In this document: positions 40,345-49,789 of the stretch, in pieces | Layout: every line of letters begins with the position of its first letter | How positions within the stretch are numbered: position 1 is the first letter of the stretch | Assembly: GCA_965262235.1 (NCBI GenBank) | Contig: OZ253504.1 | Location: 868,001 to 932,000, forward strand | DNA length: 64,000 bases | Direction: 5' to 3' | Source of the DNA: CATQGW01 sp965262235 | GTDB lineage: Bacteria > Chloroflexota > Dehalococcoidia > Bin125 | Notes under the pieces: model-generated | Seen by the model: only the letters and a program-made list of their open reading frames with translations | Databases searched by the model: none | What the model was told of the DNA's origin: nothing | Program-made: the position numbers and the translations under genes

Positions 40345-41574
40345 ATGACCAGCCAACCACAGACGCTTCGAGAGACCGGCGGACCGGGGGTCGCGCGCGT
40401 GCGATCGGGCGCAGCCGCGGCGGCCGCGAGCATCGTGACCGAGGTGAGTTGGGAGGCGGCCGTCGAGCGAATCCTGCCCGAACTGGCTTCGGTCGAGTCG
40501 CCCGATCTGCTGCTCGTGTTCATCGATTCGGCGTTCGCCGACAACTACCAGGACATCACCGACCGGCTGCGTGAGGCGACGGGCACGGCGCATCTGATCG
40601 GCGCCAGCGGGCAGAGCGTGATCGGCTCGTCGATCGAGGCGGAGGACGGCCACGCGATCGCGGTGCTGGCGATGCAGATCCCCGGCGCCACCTTGACGCC
40701 GCTACCGATCGACCCGAGCAAGATGAACGACGACACCTTCGCGGCGCTCGAGGACGGGCCCGACGTGTGGCTGATGTTCACCAACCCGTTCACGATCATG
40801 ACCGACAAGCTGGTCGCGCACCTACAGGAGACCAAGCCCGGCCTCGTGCTGCTGGGCGGCATGGCATCGTCGGCGCGCCAGGCGGAGGGCGCGGCGGTGT
40901 TCATCGACGACCAGGTCCTGCCCGGTGGCGCGGCGATGCTGGGGCTCTCCGGCGTGCAGGTGCGGCCGGTTGTCGCGCAGGGCGCCGAGCCGCTCGGCCA
41001 GCCGTGGATCGTGACCGAGTGCACGTCCAACATGGTGCAGACGCTGGGCTCGCGGCCGGCGCTGGAGGTGCTGACCGAAACGCTCTCGGAGCTCGACGAG
41101 GTAACGCGCGACCGCGCCGCCCGGAACCTGCTGATCGGCCTCGCGATGGACGAGTACAAATCGACGCACGAACGCGGCGACTTCCTGATTCGCAATGTGA
41201 TGGGCGCCGACCGGGAGTCGGGCGCGCTGGCGATCAATGAGGTCCCGCGGGTGGGCCAGACCTTCCAGTTCCAGTTCCGCGACGCGGGCGCAGCCGACGA
41301 CGATCTGCGGACCCGCCTGGCGGCGACGCGCGACGCGCTCGGCGAGGACGAAGAGGTGCTGGGCGCGCTGCTCTGCTCGTGCAACGGTCGCGGCCGCGGC
41401 CTGTTCGGCGAGCCGGATCACGACGCCGCCGCACTGGCCGAGGCGTTCGGCCCGGTGCCCACCGCAGGCTTCTTCTGCAACGGCGAAATCGGCCCCGTCG
41501 GCGGCTCGAACTACCTGCACGGTTTCACCGCCTCAATCGCCCTGCTGACGACGGGGTCGGCGGGATCGGCATAG
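40345..41574 (+). CDS. FIST-domain sensor protein
   Basis: 409 residues. FIST N-terminal domain (about 30-230: LLLVFIDSAFADNYQDITDR, HLIGASGQSVIGSSIEAEDG) and FIST C-terminal domain (about 240-400: GCACGTCC-encoded ECTSNMV, GLAMDEYKSTHERGDFLIRN, GALLCSCNGRGRGLFGEPDH, GFFCNGEIGPVGGSNYLHGF). FIST proteins are thought to bind small ligands such as amino acids and to report to signalling partners; this one stands alone without a kinase or GGDEF domain. GGGGGAGGAG precedes the ATG. Confidence 0.9.
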   Translation: MTSQPQTLRETGGPGVARVRSGAAAAAASIVTEVSWEAAVERILPELASVESPDLLLVFIDSAFADNYQDITDRLREATGTAHLIGASGQSVIGSSIEAEDGHAIAVLAMQIPGATLTPLPIDPSKMNDDTFAALEDGPDVWLMFTNPFTIMTDKLVAHLQETKPGLVLLGGMASSARQAEGAAVFIDDQVLPGGAAMLGLSGVQVRPVVAQGAEPLGQPWIVTECTSNMVQTLGSRPALEVLTETLSELDEVTRDRAARNLLIGLAMDEYKSTHERGDFLIRNVMGADRESGALAINEVPRVGQTFQFQFRDAGAADDDLRTRLAATRDALGEDEEVLGALLCSCNGRGRGLFGEPDHDAAALAEAFGPVPTAGFFCNGEIGPVGGSNYLHGFTASIALLTTGSAGSA

Positions 41575-41597
41575 GGTTGGGGTCGAGGAGAAGGCCC

Positions 41598-41837
41598 ATG
41601 TCAGAACCAGCACGGCCGAGGGTGGCATTGCCATCGGAAGACGAGGTGTGCGCCTATCGAGACCGTGGGCTGCACCCATTTGTTCTGTGGTTACCGACGC
41701 TGGGGTCGGCGGACTTCGCCGGAGAGGCCCGTCGTCAAGCTGAGGTGCTGGTCAAAGTGGACGAGGAGGAGCGGGACGTCATGGATTGGATCGAGTCAGT
41801 GTCGGACGATGTGTTTGCCGACGCTGAATGGACGTGA
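41598..41837 (+). CDS. MazE-like antitoxin (DUF3018 type)
   Basis: 79 residues: RDRGLHPFVLWLPTLGSADF, EARRQAEVLVKVDEEERDVM and DWIESV fit the small antitoxin family in which RGLRPVQIWVPD is followed by EARRQ and an acidic C-terminus. It should bind and block the MazF-type toxin encoded next, and with it repress the operon. GAGGAGAAGG precedes the ATG. The last 10 bases overlap the toxin gene. It follows the FIST gene by 23 bp in the same direction. Confidence 0.78.
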   Translation: MSEPARPRVALPSEDEVCAYRDRGLHPFVLWLPTLGSADFAGEARRQAEVLVKVDEEERDVMDWIESVSDDVFADAEWT

Positions 41838-42172
41838 TACGCGGGGACCTCTGGACAGCCGCGGGCGGAGGGGATTATCTCCATAAACCGCGCCCGGCGC
41901 TGATCCTGCAAGCGGATCGGTTCGCTGCGACTGAGTCAATCACAGTGTGTCCGCTGACCAGCGACATCGGATTGTCCGCAGAGTTTCGGATCGTGGTCGA
42001 ACCAAGCGAGCGAAACGGCTTGGACTCACGATCGGCAGCCATGGTCGACAAGATCAACACCGTGAAGCGGTCGAGGCTGGGCCACCGCATTGGTGGATTG
42101 GGCGCCGACGACATGGCGCTCGTGGAAGTCGCCGTCGCAGAGTTTTTGGGAATCAGTCGCGGATCGGCCTAG
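41828..42172 (+). CDS. MazF/PemK-family endoribonuclease toxin
   Basis: 114 residues: VIRGDLWTAAGGGDYLHKPR is the N-terminal strand-loop of MazF/PemK, PALILQADRF and SITVCPLTSDI the next strands with the usual Thr and Ser, and AMVDKINTVKRSRLGHRIGG the conserved centre. Family members cut mRNA at short sequences and stop growth. It overlaps the antitoxin by 10 bp and, tail to tail, the GmrSD-type gene by 4 bp. Confidence 0.88.
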   Translation: MDVIRGDLWTAAGGGDYLHKPRPALILQADRFAATESITVCPLTSDIGLSAEFRIVVEPSERNGLDSRSAAMVDKINTVKRSRLGHRIGGLGADDMALVEVAVAEFLGISRGSA

Positions 42173-44004
42173 AGGCCGGCCTCATCACGAATGCGGTCGG
42201 GCGACCAGACTTGGGCTGCGATCTGTCCGTAGAGCGCCTGGCGTCGGTCGAGTTCGTCCTTCCCAAATTGATCATGGGGCGTGAATGGCAGTTTGGAATC
42301 ATCGATGAAGCGGTTGAACTCGGGATTGTTGACGTACGCGAGAGGGTGGAGGCTAGCGGCGAGCAGATTCTCCTTCAGGTAGTGCTCGCGCTTGGATTCA
42401 TAAGCGAGAGCGCCATACGAGCGGTTGACGCTGCTGGGAATCAACAGAAGTCCTCCGATCCAGTTTCGCTTCTCCGCAAACTCGAGCTCGTCGTCGAAAT
42501 CCCTCGGATAGCGCTCCGGCTTGTCGGCGATCACGTGCTCGATGTCGTAGCCGTGACGCCCCGTGGTGACTAAATCATCGTAGCTAGCGACGCCCGAATG
42601 TCCCGATTCGACGTAGAGCGTGAGCCGAGCGAGCAGACGGCGGACGATGTTGCCATTTCGCAGGTTTCTTCTGAACCGCCAATCGGGGCTGAAATCGAGA
42701 TCGTTTGCTTCGATCTCACGTGTCAGGACCGACACCAGTTCCTCGACGGACGCCGCTCCGCGAACTCGCTTTGCCAAGTCAAAGAGTGGAAAGCGAAGAT
42801 AGGTCTGGCCAATCCGCATGCTGTTCCAGAGCCGCCGATGGATGAGGATGTCAACGTAGGCGGCAGTCGCGCGAATCTTGCGTAGAGCCGTGTGCTCGTT
42901 GTCGCTCGTGTGCAATGCTGCGAGCAGGATCGCGTATTGGAGCGTGAAGCCCTGGCTGGCGATGTACTGAACCGTCTCCAACGACTCAGTGTGGGACTCG
43001 GCCGCTCTCCTCAACCGCGCGTACCACCCAACGTAGAAATCGAAGTCCTTGTGGATGAAGTCGTCGAAATCAGACGGGGCGATGAGACCAAGCCTCGTCT
43101 CTTCGACATCGCGCACCCAGCGGTGAAACTCGTTTCCGATGCGCTCATAGTCGCCGGGCGCCACCCCGGCGACGTAGCGGCTCGTGGTCTCAGCGCGTCT
43201 GCCGCGCAACCACGCCTGAATCGCGTCGACGTCCTCCTCTTTGCCGAGCTCTGCGAGATCGGCCACGCGCTCCTTCCAGATATCGCTCGCGGTCGAACGA
43301 TCTGCCGGTGATTCGATCCGTGACAATAGGTATCCGCGCAACATCTCCGGCAAGGTGAGTCGCAGGCCGCGATCGTTCATCGTTTCGAAGATCGTGTAGG
43401 CGTCTTGTTCACTCGTGGCGCTCACACTCACCATCATCACGCGATACATCAGCCAGTCGGCGAAGAACGGCAACGCTGCAGGATCCAGGCCGCCGTCCAG
43501 CAACTCTTCGATGTCCGCAAATCGATCGATGATGTTGCGGACCGAAGGGTCGGAAGTCTCGGGAACGGGCATCTTGCCGGTGTACAGGACCTCCATGCAC
43601 TGCGCTCGCTCAGGCACCGCCAGCGTGAACGATCGCTTTCCCAGCTTCGTGGTCATGATCCGCGTGCTGATCGTGGCTCGGTGGTCGGAGTCGTCGATCC
43701 GGTGGTACAGGGCGATCAGAAGCAGTGTGAGGGTGGTGAGGCGCTGCTGACCGTCAATGATGTCGGTGATCGCCTCGCGCTGTGTCAGGATCACAGGGCC
43801 AAGAAAGTACTGCCCGTATTTCGCGACGTCCTCTCGAAGATTCCCGGGCTTGTGCGACTCACCGAATGAGCCGAACAGGTCGTCCAGGAGCTGTGCTACC
43901 TGTCGTCGCTCCCATCGATATTCGCGCTGGTAGTAATCGATGTTGTAGCGCGTATCGCCGAAGAGCTTGCTGACAGATGGCGTATCGGAGATGATCTGGT
44001 CCAC
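42169..44004 (-). CDS. GmrSD-type DUF262/DUF1524 restriction protein
   Basis: 611 residues. N-terminal DUF262 (GmrS-like nucleotide-dependent ParB-related domain): YNIDYYQREYRWERRQVAQL, YFLGPVILTQ and DIIDGQQRLTTLTLLLIALY with the DGQQR motif. C-terminal DUF1524 HNH-type domain: GYDIEHVIADKPERYPRDF and WIGGLLLIPSSVNRSYG. GmrSD proteins restrict phage DNA carrying modified cytosines, a type IV system that needs no methylase. Sequence is somewhat A/T-richer than the neighbours. Placed tail to tail with a MazEF pair, which suggests a defence module gained together. Confidence 0.88.
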   Translation of the reverse strand: MDQIISDTPSVSKLFGDTRYNIDYYQREYRWERRQVAQLLDDLFGSFGESHKPGNLREDVAKYGQYFLGPVILTQREAITDIIDGQQRLTTLTLLLIALYHRIDDSDHRATISTRIMTTKLGKRSFTLAVPERAQCMEVLYTGKMPVPETSDPSVRNIIDRFADIEELLDGGLDPAALPFFADWLMYRVMMVSVSATSEQDAYTIFETMNDRGLRLTLPEMLRGYLLSRIESPADRSTASDIWKERVADLAELGKEEDVDAIQAWLRGRRAETTSRYVAGVAPGDYERIGNEFHRWVRDVEETRLGLIAPSDFDDFIHKDFDFYVGWYARLRRAAESHTESLETVQYIASQGFTLQYAILLAALHTSDNEHTALRKIRATAAYVDILIHRRLWNSMRIGQTYLRFPLFDLAKRVRGAASVEELVSVLTREIEANDLDFSPDWRFRRNLRNGNIVRRLLARLTLYVESGHSGVASYDDLVTTGRHGYDIEHVIADKPERYPRDFDDELEFAEKRNWIGGLLLIPSSVNRSYGALAYESKREHYLKENLLAASLHPLAYVNNPEFNRFIDDSKLPFTPHDQFGKDELDRRQALYGQIAAQVWSPDRIRDEAGL

Positions 44005-44018
44005 AAGACGCCCTTGTG

Positions 44019-44282
44019 TTAGCCGCCGCTGATTTGGGGGACGATGGCGATTTCGGCGTCTTTGGGGACTTTCGTGATCAGGCCGGTGCTGACGATGTCG
44101 CCGTTGATTGCGAGGCTGATGCCGCGGCCGATGCGGCCGTTTTCGACCAGGCGGGCGGAGAGCCTGGGGTAGCGCTCGCCGACATCGGCGATCACGCTGC
44201 GCAGGTTATGGCCGGTGGCCAGAATCTCGGCGTCGCCGTCGCTGAGCGTGCGGAGCATCACCGGGATCAAGACCTTGACCAC
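44019..44282 (-). CDS. MoaD/ThiS-like sulfur carrier protein
   Basis: 87 residues with a ubiquitin fold pattern and a C-terminal PQISGG; the Gly-Gly end is the thiocarboxylate site of sulfur carriers. FATTY-type loops are absent. It lies 40 bp after a molybdenum hydroxylase operon, so it probably supplies sulfur for molybdopterin synthesis (MoaD), although ThiS cannot be excluded. The start is GTG at 44282. A MoaE partner is not in the window. Confidence 0.8.
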   Translation of the reverse strand: MVKVLIPVMLRTLSDGDAEILATGHNLRSVIADVGERYPRLSARLVENGRIGRGISLAINGDIVSTGLITKVPKDAEIAIVPQISGG

Positions 44283-44321
44283 GGTGATGCTCCGCCGCTC
44301 TGCGGTGTATGAGCGGCTTGC

Positions 44322-46610
44322 TTAGTCCTCCGCAGGCAGCGTTGCCTCGAGGATCGCGCGCGGCGACATCGGCAGCGCGCTCATGCGCAGGCCGATGGCG
44401 TCGGCGATCGCGGCCTGGATGGCCGGCGCCGGCGGGATGATCGGGACTTCACCGACGCCGCGCACGCCGTAGGGGTGCCCGGGGTTGGGCACCTCGACGA
44501 TGATCGCGTCGATCATCGGCAGGTCGAGCGCGGTGGGCATGCGGTAGTCGAGCAGGCTGGCGTTTTTCAGGTCGCCCGTCTCGTCGTAGTAGTACTCCTC
44601 GTTCAGCGCCATGCCGATGCCCTGCGTCGCGCCGCCCTGCATCTGTCCTTCGACGTATGCGGGGTGAATCGCGGTGCCGGCGTCCTGGATGGCGGTGTAG
44701 CGAAGAATCTCGACCTTGCCGGTCTCGGGGTCGACCTCGACATCGACGATGTGCGTCGCGAAGGCGGGACCGGAGGAGGTCTTGTTGACATCCGCGCGGC
44801 CGACGATGTGGCCGCCGCTGGCCTGCAGCTGTCCGGCCAACTCCTGGAAGGTGAACGAGCGCTCGTTGCCATCGTCATCCGCGGGGCCGCGAATCACGGC
44901 GTCGTCGCCATAGGTCACGTCGGCCGCGTCGACCTCCCAGATCTGCGCGGCGCGCGCTTCCATCTGACTGCGAATGTCCATGGCGCACTCGTAGGCGGCC
45001 CAGCCGCCGGCGAAGGTGGTGCGGCTGCCGCCGGTGACCATCGTGTAGCCGACGCTGTTGGTGTCGACCACGTGCGGGTGCACGGCCTCGGCGGTGATGC
45101 CGAGCGTCTCGGCGAGCTGCATGGCGATCGAGGCGCGGGTGCCGCCGATGTCGGTCGAGCCGAGCACCAGCGGGACGCTGCCGTCGCCGTTGACCTGCGC
45201 GTAGGCGCTGGACTCGAAGCCGATGTTGAACCAGAAGCCCTGGGCGATGCCACGACCCTGGTTGGGGCCGGACAGCTCAGAGTTCCAGTGCGAGCTGCTC
45301 TGCGCCGTCTCCATGCAGTCGACGTTGCCGATGATGCCGTAGGTGAAGCCGTCGGCGCGCGATGCGCCCTCGACGCAGGCGTTCTTGAGCCGCAGCTCGA
45401 GCGGGTCAAGCTGCAGCTGCTCGGCCAGCTCGTTGATCACGGCCTCTGTCGCGAACTCCGACTGGGGCGCGCCGGGCGCGCGGTAGGCGGCAGTCTTCGG
45501 CTTGTTGACGACCACGTCGTAGCCGTCGATGACCTGATTGGGGATGTCGTAGGGAGCGAGGGCGCACATGGCGCCGGCGCCGACGGGGGAGCCGGGGTAA
45601 GCGCCGGCCTCGAAGGCGAGGTAGACCTCGCCGGCGGTCAGCGTGCCGTCGCGCTTGGCGCCGATCTTGACCCGCATGTAGGTGCCCGAGGTTGGGCCGG
45701 TGGCCAGCAGGACCTCTTCGCGGTTCATGGTCAGCTGGACCGGGCGGCCGGTCTCACGCGAGAGGATCGCGGCCAGCGGCTCGAGGTAGACGGGAATCTT
45801 CCCGCCGAAGCCGCCGCCGATCTCCATCGGCGTGACCTTGACCTGCGAGGGTGAGAGCTGCACGAGCGGGGCGACGGAGTCGCGCACCACGAACGAGCCC
45901 TGCGTGCTGGTCCAGACGTCGAGCGTGCCATCGGCGCGCCAGTAGGCGGTGCCGTTCTGCGGCTCGATGTAGCCCTGGTGGGCCATCGAGGTTTCGTATT
46001 CGCGCTCGATCACGACATCGGCCTCGGCGAAGCCGGCGTCCATGTCGCCCTTGGCGAAGCGCAGGTGCGAGGCGGTGTTGCTGTCGCTGTCGCTCGTCGA
46101 GCCGTCCATCTCGCCGGTCTTCATGCCGGCGTGCAGCTTGGGCGCGGTGTCGAGCATCGCGTCGCGCACGTCGAGGACGGGCGGGAGCACTTCGTATTCC
46201 ACCGTGATCAGCTCGAGGGCGTCCTCGGCGATGTGGTGGTCGGTCGCGGCGACGGCGACGACGGCGTGGCCCTTGTAGAGCACCTTGTCGGAGGCGATCA
46301 CGTTGTCGAGCAGCCAGTTGAGCTGCGCGGAGCCTTCGCCGGTGTCGATCACCTGATCGGACGCGCGGGGGAAGTCGGCGTTGGTGATCACGGCCTTGAC
46401 GCCAGCCAGCGCCTTGGCCGCGCTGGTGTCGATGCTGAGGATCTTTGCGTGCGCGTGGGGGCTGCGCAGGACGCGCCCGTAGAGCATGCCCGGCAGCGTG
46501 ATGTCGGCCCCGTACTGCGCGGCGCCCGTGACCTTGTCGACGCCGTCGTGACGGATCGGTCGGGTGCCGATGACTTTGTACTGTGTCTGCTGACGGTCGG
46601 CGGTAACCAT
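44322..46610 (-). CDS. Xanthine dehydrogenase family, molybdopterin-binding subunit
   Basis: 762 residues, normal for the large subunit. RPIRHDGVDKVTGAAQYGAD starts the first domain; IGGGFGGKIPVYLEPLAAIL and NREEVLLATG bind the cofactor; the loop AYRAPGAPQSEFATE replaces the AYxCSFR loop of CO dehydrogenase, so the enzyme is not a form I CO dehydrogenase; and GVRGVGEVPIIPPAPAIQAA near the C-terminus holds the catalytic Glu (GxGE). It hydroxylates an N-heterocycle or aldehyde with water as oxygen source. Third gene of the small operon order FAD-FeS-Mo, with MoaD following. Confidence 0.92.
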   Translation of the reverse strand: MVTADRQQTQYKVIGTRPIRHDGVDKVTGAAQYGADITLPGMLYGRVLRSPHAHAKILSIDTSAAKALAGVKAVITNADFPRASDQVIDTGEGSAQLNWLLDNVIASDKVLYKGHAVVAVAATDHHIAEDALELITVEYEVLPPVLDVRDAMLDTAPKLHAGMKTGEMDGSTSDSDSNTASHLRFAKGDMDAGFAEADVVIEREYETSMAHQGYIEPQNGTAYWRADGTLDVWTSTQGSFVVRDSVAPLVQLSPSQVKVTPMEIGGGFGGKIPVYLEPLAAILSRETGRPVQLTMNREEVLLATGPTSGTYMRVKIGAKRDGTLTAGEVYLAFEAGAYPGSPVGAGAMCALAPYDIPNQVIDGYDVVVNKPKTAAYRAPGAPQSEFATEAVINELAEQLQLDPLELRLKNACVEGASRADGFTYGIIGNVDCMETAQSSSHWNSELSGPNQGRGIAQGFWFNIGFESSAYAQVNGDGSVPLVLGSTDIGGTRASIAMQLAETLGITAEAVHPHVVDTNSVGYTMVTGGSRTTFAGGWAAYECAMDIRSQMEARAAQIWEVDAADVTYGDDAVIRGPADDDGNERSFTFQELAGQLQASGGHIVGRADVNKTSSGPAFATHIVDVEVDPETGKVEILRYTAIQDAGTAIHPAYVEGQMQGGATQGIGMALNEEYYYDETGDLKNASLLDYRMPTALDLPMIDAIIVEVPNPGHPYGVRGVGEVPIIPPAPAIQAAIADAIGLRMSALPMSPRAILEATLPAED

Positions 46611-46699
46611 TGCGGGTGTCCCTTCGGTGTTCAGTCTGTTCGGCGCCGTTCAGGCGGGTTCAGCGACTGGTTGTACGGCTGGTTGTGCTGCTCGTTGCG

Positions 46700-47188
46700 C
46701 TACGCGCGGCTGGCGGCGAGCTGGACGGCGCGGATGATCTTGTCGTAGCCAGTGCAGCGGCAGAGGTTGCCGGCCAGCCAGTAGCGAATCTCGTGCTCGC
46801 TGGGGTCGGGGTTCTGCTCGAGCAGCGCCTCGGCGGCGATCAGGAAGCCCGGGGTGCAGATGCCGCACTGTAGCGCCGCCTCTTCGAGGAAGGCGGTCTG
46901 CAGCGTCGAGAGCTGGTCGCCCTCGGCGAGGCCCTCAACGGTGCGCACCTCGGAGCCTTCGACTTCCGCGGCCATCACGAGGCAGGAGTTGACGATCCGG
47001 CCGTCGAGACTCACACAGCAGGCGCCGCAGTTGCCGTTGTTGCAGCCCTCCTTGGCGCCGGTCATTCCGATCCGGTCACGCAGCGCCTCAAGCAAGCTGT
47101 CGCGCTCGTTGGCGAGAAAGACCGTGGGTTCACCATTGATGGTGGTGTTGACGACGACGTGCGTCGTTGCGGGCGAAGTCTGGGTCAC
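46700..47188 (-). CDS. Xanthine dehydrogenase family, [2Fe-2S] subunit
   Basis: 162 residues with two [2Fe-2S] sites: a plant-type site in CNNGNCGACCVSLDGRIVNSC at about residues 50-70, and a helical site from CGICTPGFLIAAEALL and GNLCRCTGYDKIIRAVQ at about 110-155. It carries electrons from the molybdenum centre to the FAD subunit. It lies between the FAD gene (upstream, 59 bp) and the molybdenum gene (downstream, 89 bp), all on the minus strand. Confidence 0.93.
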   Translation of the reverse strand: MTQTSPATTHVVVNTTINGEPTVFLANERDSLLEALRDRIGMTGAKEGCNNGNCGACCVSLDGRIVNSCLVMAAEVEGSEVRTVEGLAEGDQLSTLQTAFLEEAALQCGICTPGFLIAAEALLEQNPDPSEHEIRYWLAGNLCRCTGYDKIIRAVQLAASRA

Positions 47189-47247
47189 AGTGGCGCCTCC
47201 CTACGAGAACTTCTGTTGATCGGCCTGGCTAACAGGCCTGGTTGGGT

Positions 47248-48111
47248 CTAGGCCGCGCGCTCGGCGGCCTGGCGGATGGTTCGTTCGGTCAACACGCCCG
47301 ACAGGTGGCGGCGCTGGCGGATTGAGCCGCGCATGTCGGTGATCGGGACAGCGGCGGCGCGCGATGCGGCCGCGGCCGCTTCGATCGTCTCGTCGCTGAG
47401 CGGCTGACCGACGAGTGCGGCTGCGGCGTCGGCGACGAGCAGCGGGGTCGGTGCGACCGCGCCGAGCGAGACGCGCGCCCAAGTCACCGTGCCGTCTTCA
47501 ATCCGCACCTGGGTCGCCGCGTTGGTCACGGCGATGTCCATTTCGTTGCGCGGGATGAAGCGGAGGAAGCGGGCGCCGCTGCCGGCGGCCGGGGTCGGGA
47601 GGTTGAGCGAGATGACGAATTCGCCCGTCTCCAGCACGTTGCGCCCGGGGGCAGTGCAGAAGTCCTCAACGGCGACGCTGCGGCGGCCGTTGGGGCCGGC
47701 GATCTCGACGGTCGCCTCGAGCACGATCAGCGTGGGGATGCCGTCGGCGGCGGGCGAGGAGTTGCAGAGGTTTCCGCCGAGGCTGGCGCGGCCCTGGATC
47801 GCCGTGCCGCCGATCAGCGAGGTCGAGTCGACGATCGACGGGTAGAGATCGCGGACGGTTTCGCTCGCGTAGATCTCGTAGCAGGGGGTGGCCGCGCCGA
47901 TGGTCAGGCCGGAGTCGGCGTCATATGAGAGCGCCATGACTTCCGGGATGTGCTTGATGTCGACGAATAGATCGATGTCGCGCGTGCGTTCACGCGCCTG
48001 GACGATCACGTCGGTTCCACCGGCCAGCACACGGGCCCCGACGCCGCCTTCGGCGAGCAATCGGGAAGCCTCTTCGACACTGGCGGCGCGTGCGTACTTG
48101 ACGGCTTGCAC
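47248..48111 (-). CDS. Xanthine dehydrogenase family, FAD-binding subunit
   Basis: 287 residues. VLAGGTDVIVQARERTRDID is the N-terminal FAD motif, LTIGAATPCYEI the second, and GRASLGGNLCNSSPAADGIP the third; TDMRGSIRQRRHLSGVLTER is the C-terminal CODH-type FAD domain. It accepts electrons from the Fe-S subunit and passes them to NAD, quinone or O2. First gene of the operon. Confidence 0.92.
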   Translation of the reverse strand: MQAVKYARAASVEEASRLLAEGGVGARVLAGGTDVIVQARERTRDIDLFVDIKHIPEVMALSYDADSGLTIGAATPCYEIYASETVRDLYPSIVDSTSLIGGTAIQGRASLGGNLCNSSPAADGIPTLIVLEATVEIAGPNGRRSVAVEDFCTAPGRNVLETGEFVISLNLPTPAAGSGARFLRFIPRNEMDIAVTNAATQVRIEDGTVTWARVSLGAVAPTPLLVADAAAALVGQPLSDETIEAAAAASRAAAVPITDMRGSIRQRRHLSGVLTERTIRQAAERAA

Positions 48112-48253
48112 GTGTCCCGCCTCCTACCGTTAATTTTGGCGCTTGGCGCAGCATCTTGCGCGCACACTGCGCACACACCGGGACTCCGGCGTGCATTCGG
48201 AGGATAGCGCATCGTGGGGGGCGGGCTGTCGGCCGGTGGAGCTCAGTCGGCGC

Positions 48254-49675
<1,422 letters not shown>

Positions 49676-49789
49676 CACGCTCCTCCGCGCAAGCGAACGT
49701 TACCCAAGCGTGGCCGCTGGGTCATGCTCCCGAGGACAGACGGGACTTCGGCGAGGGCGCGTGGCTTAGCGCATGTCTCGGCCCGTCGC

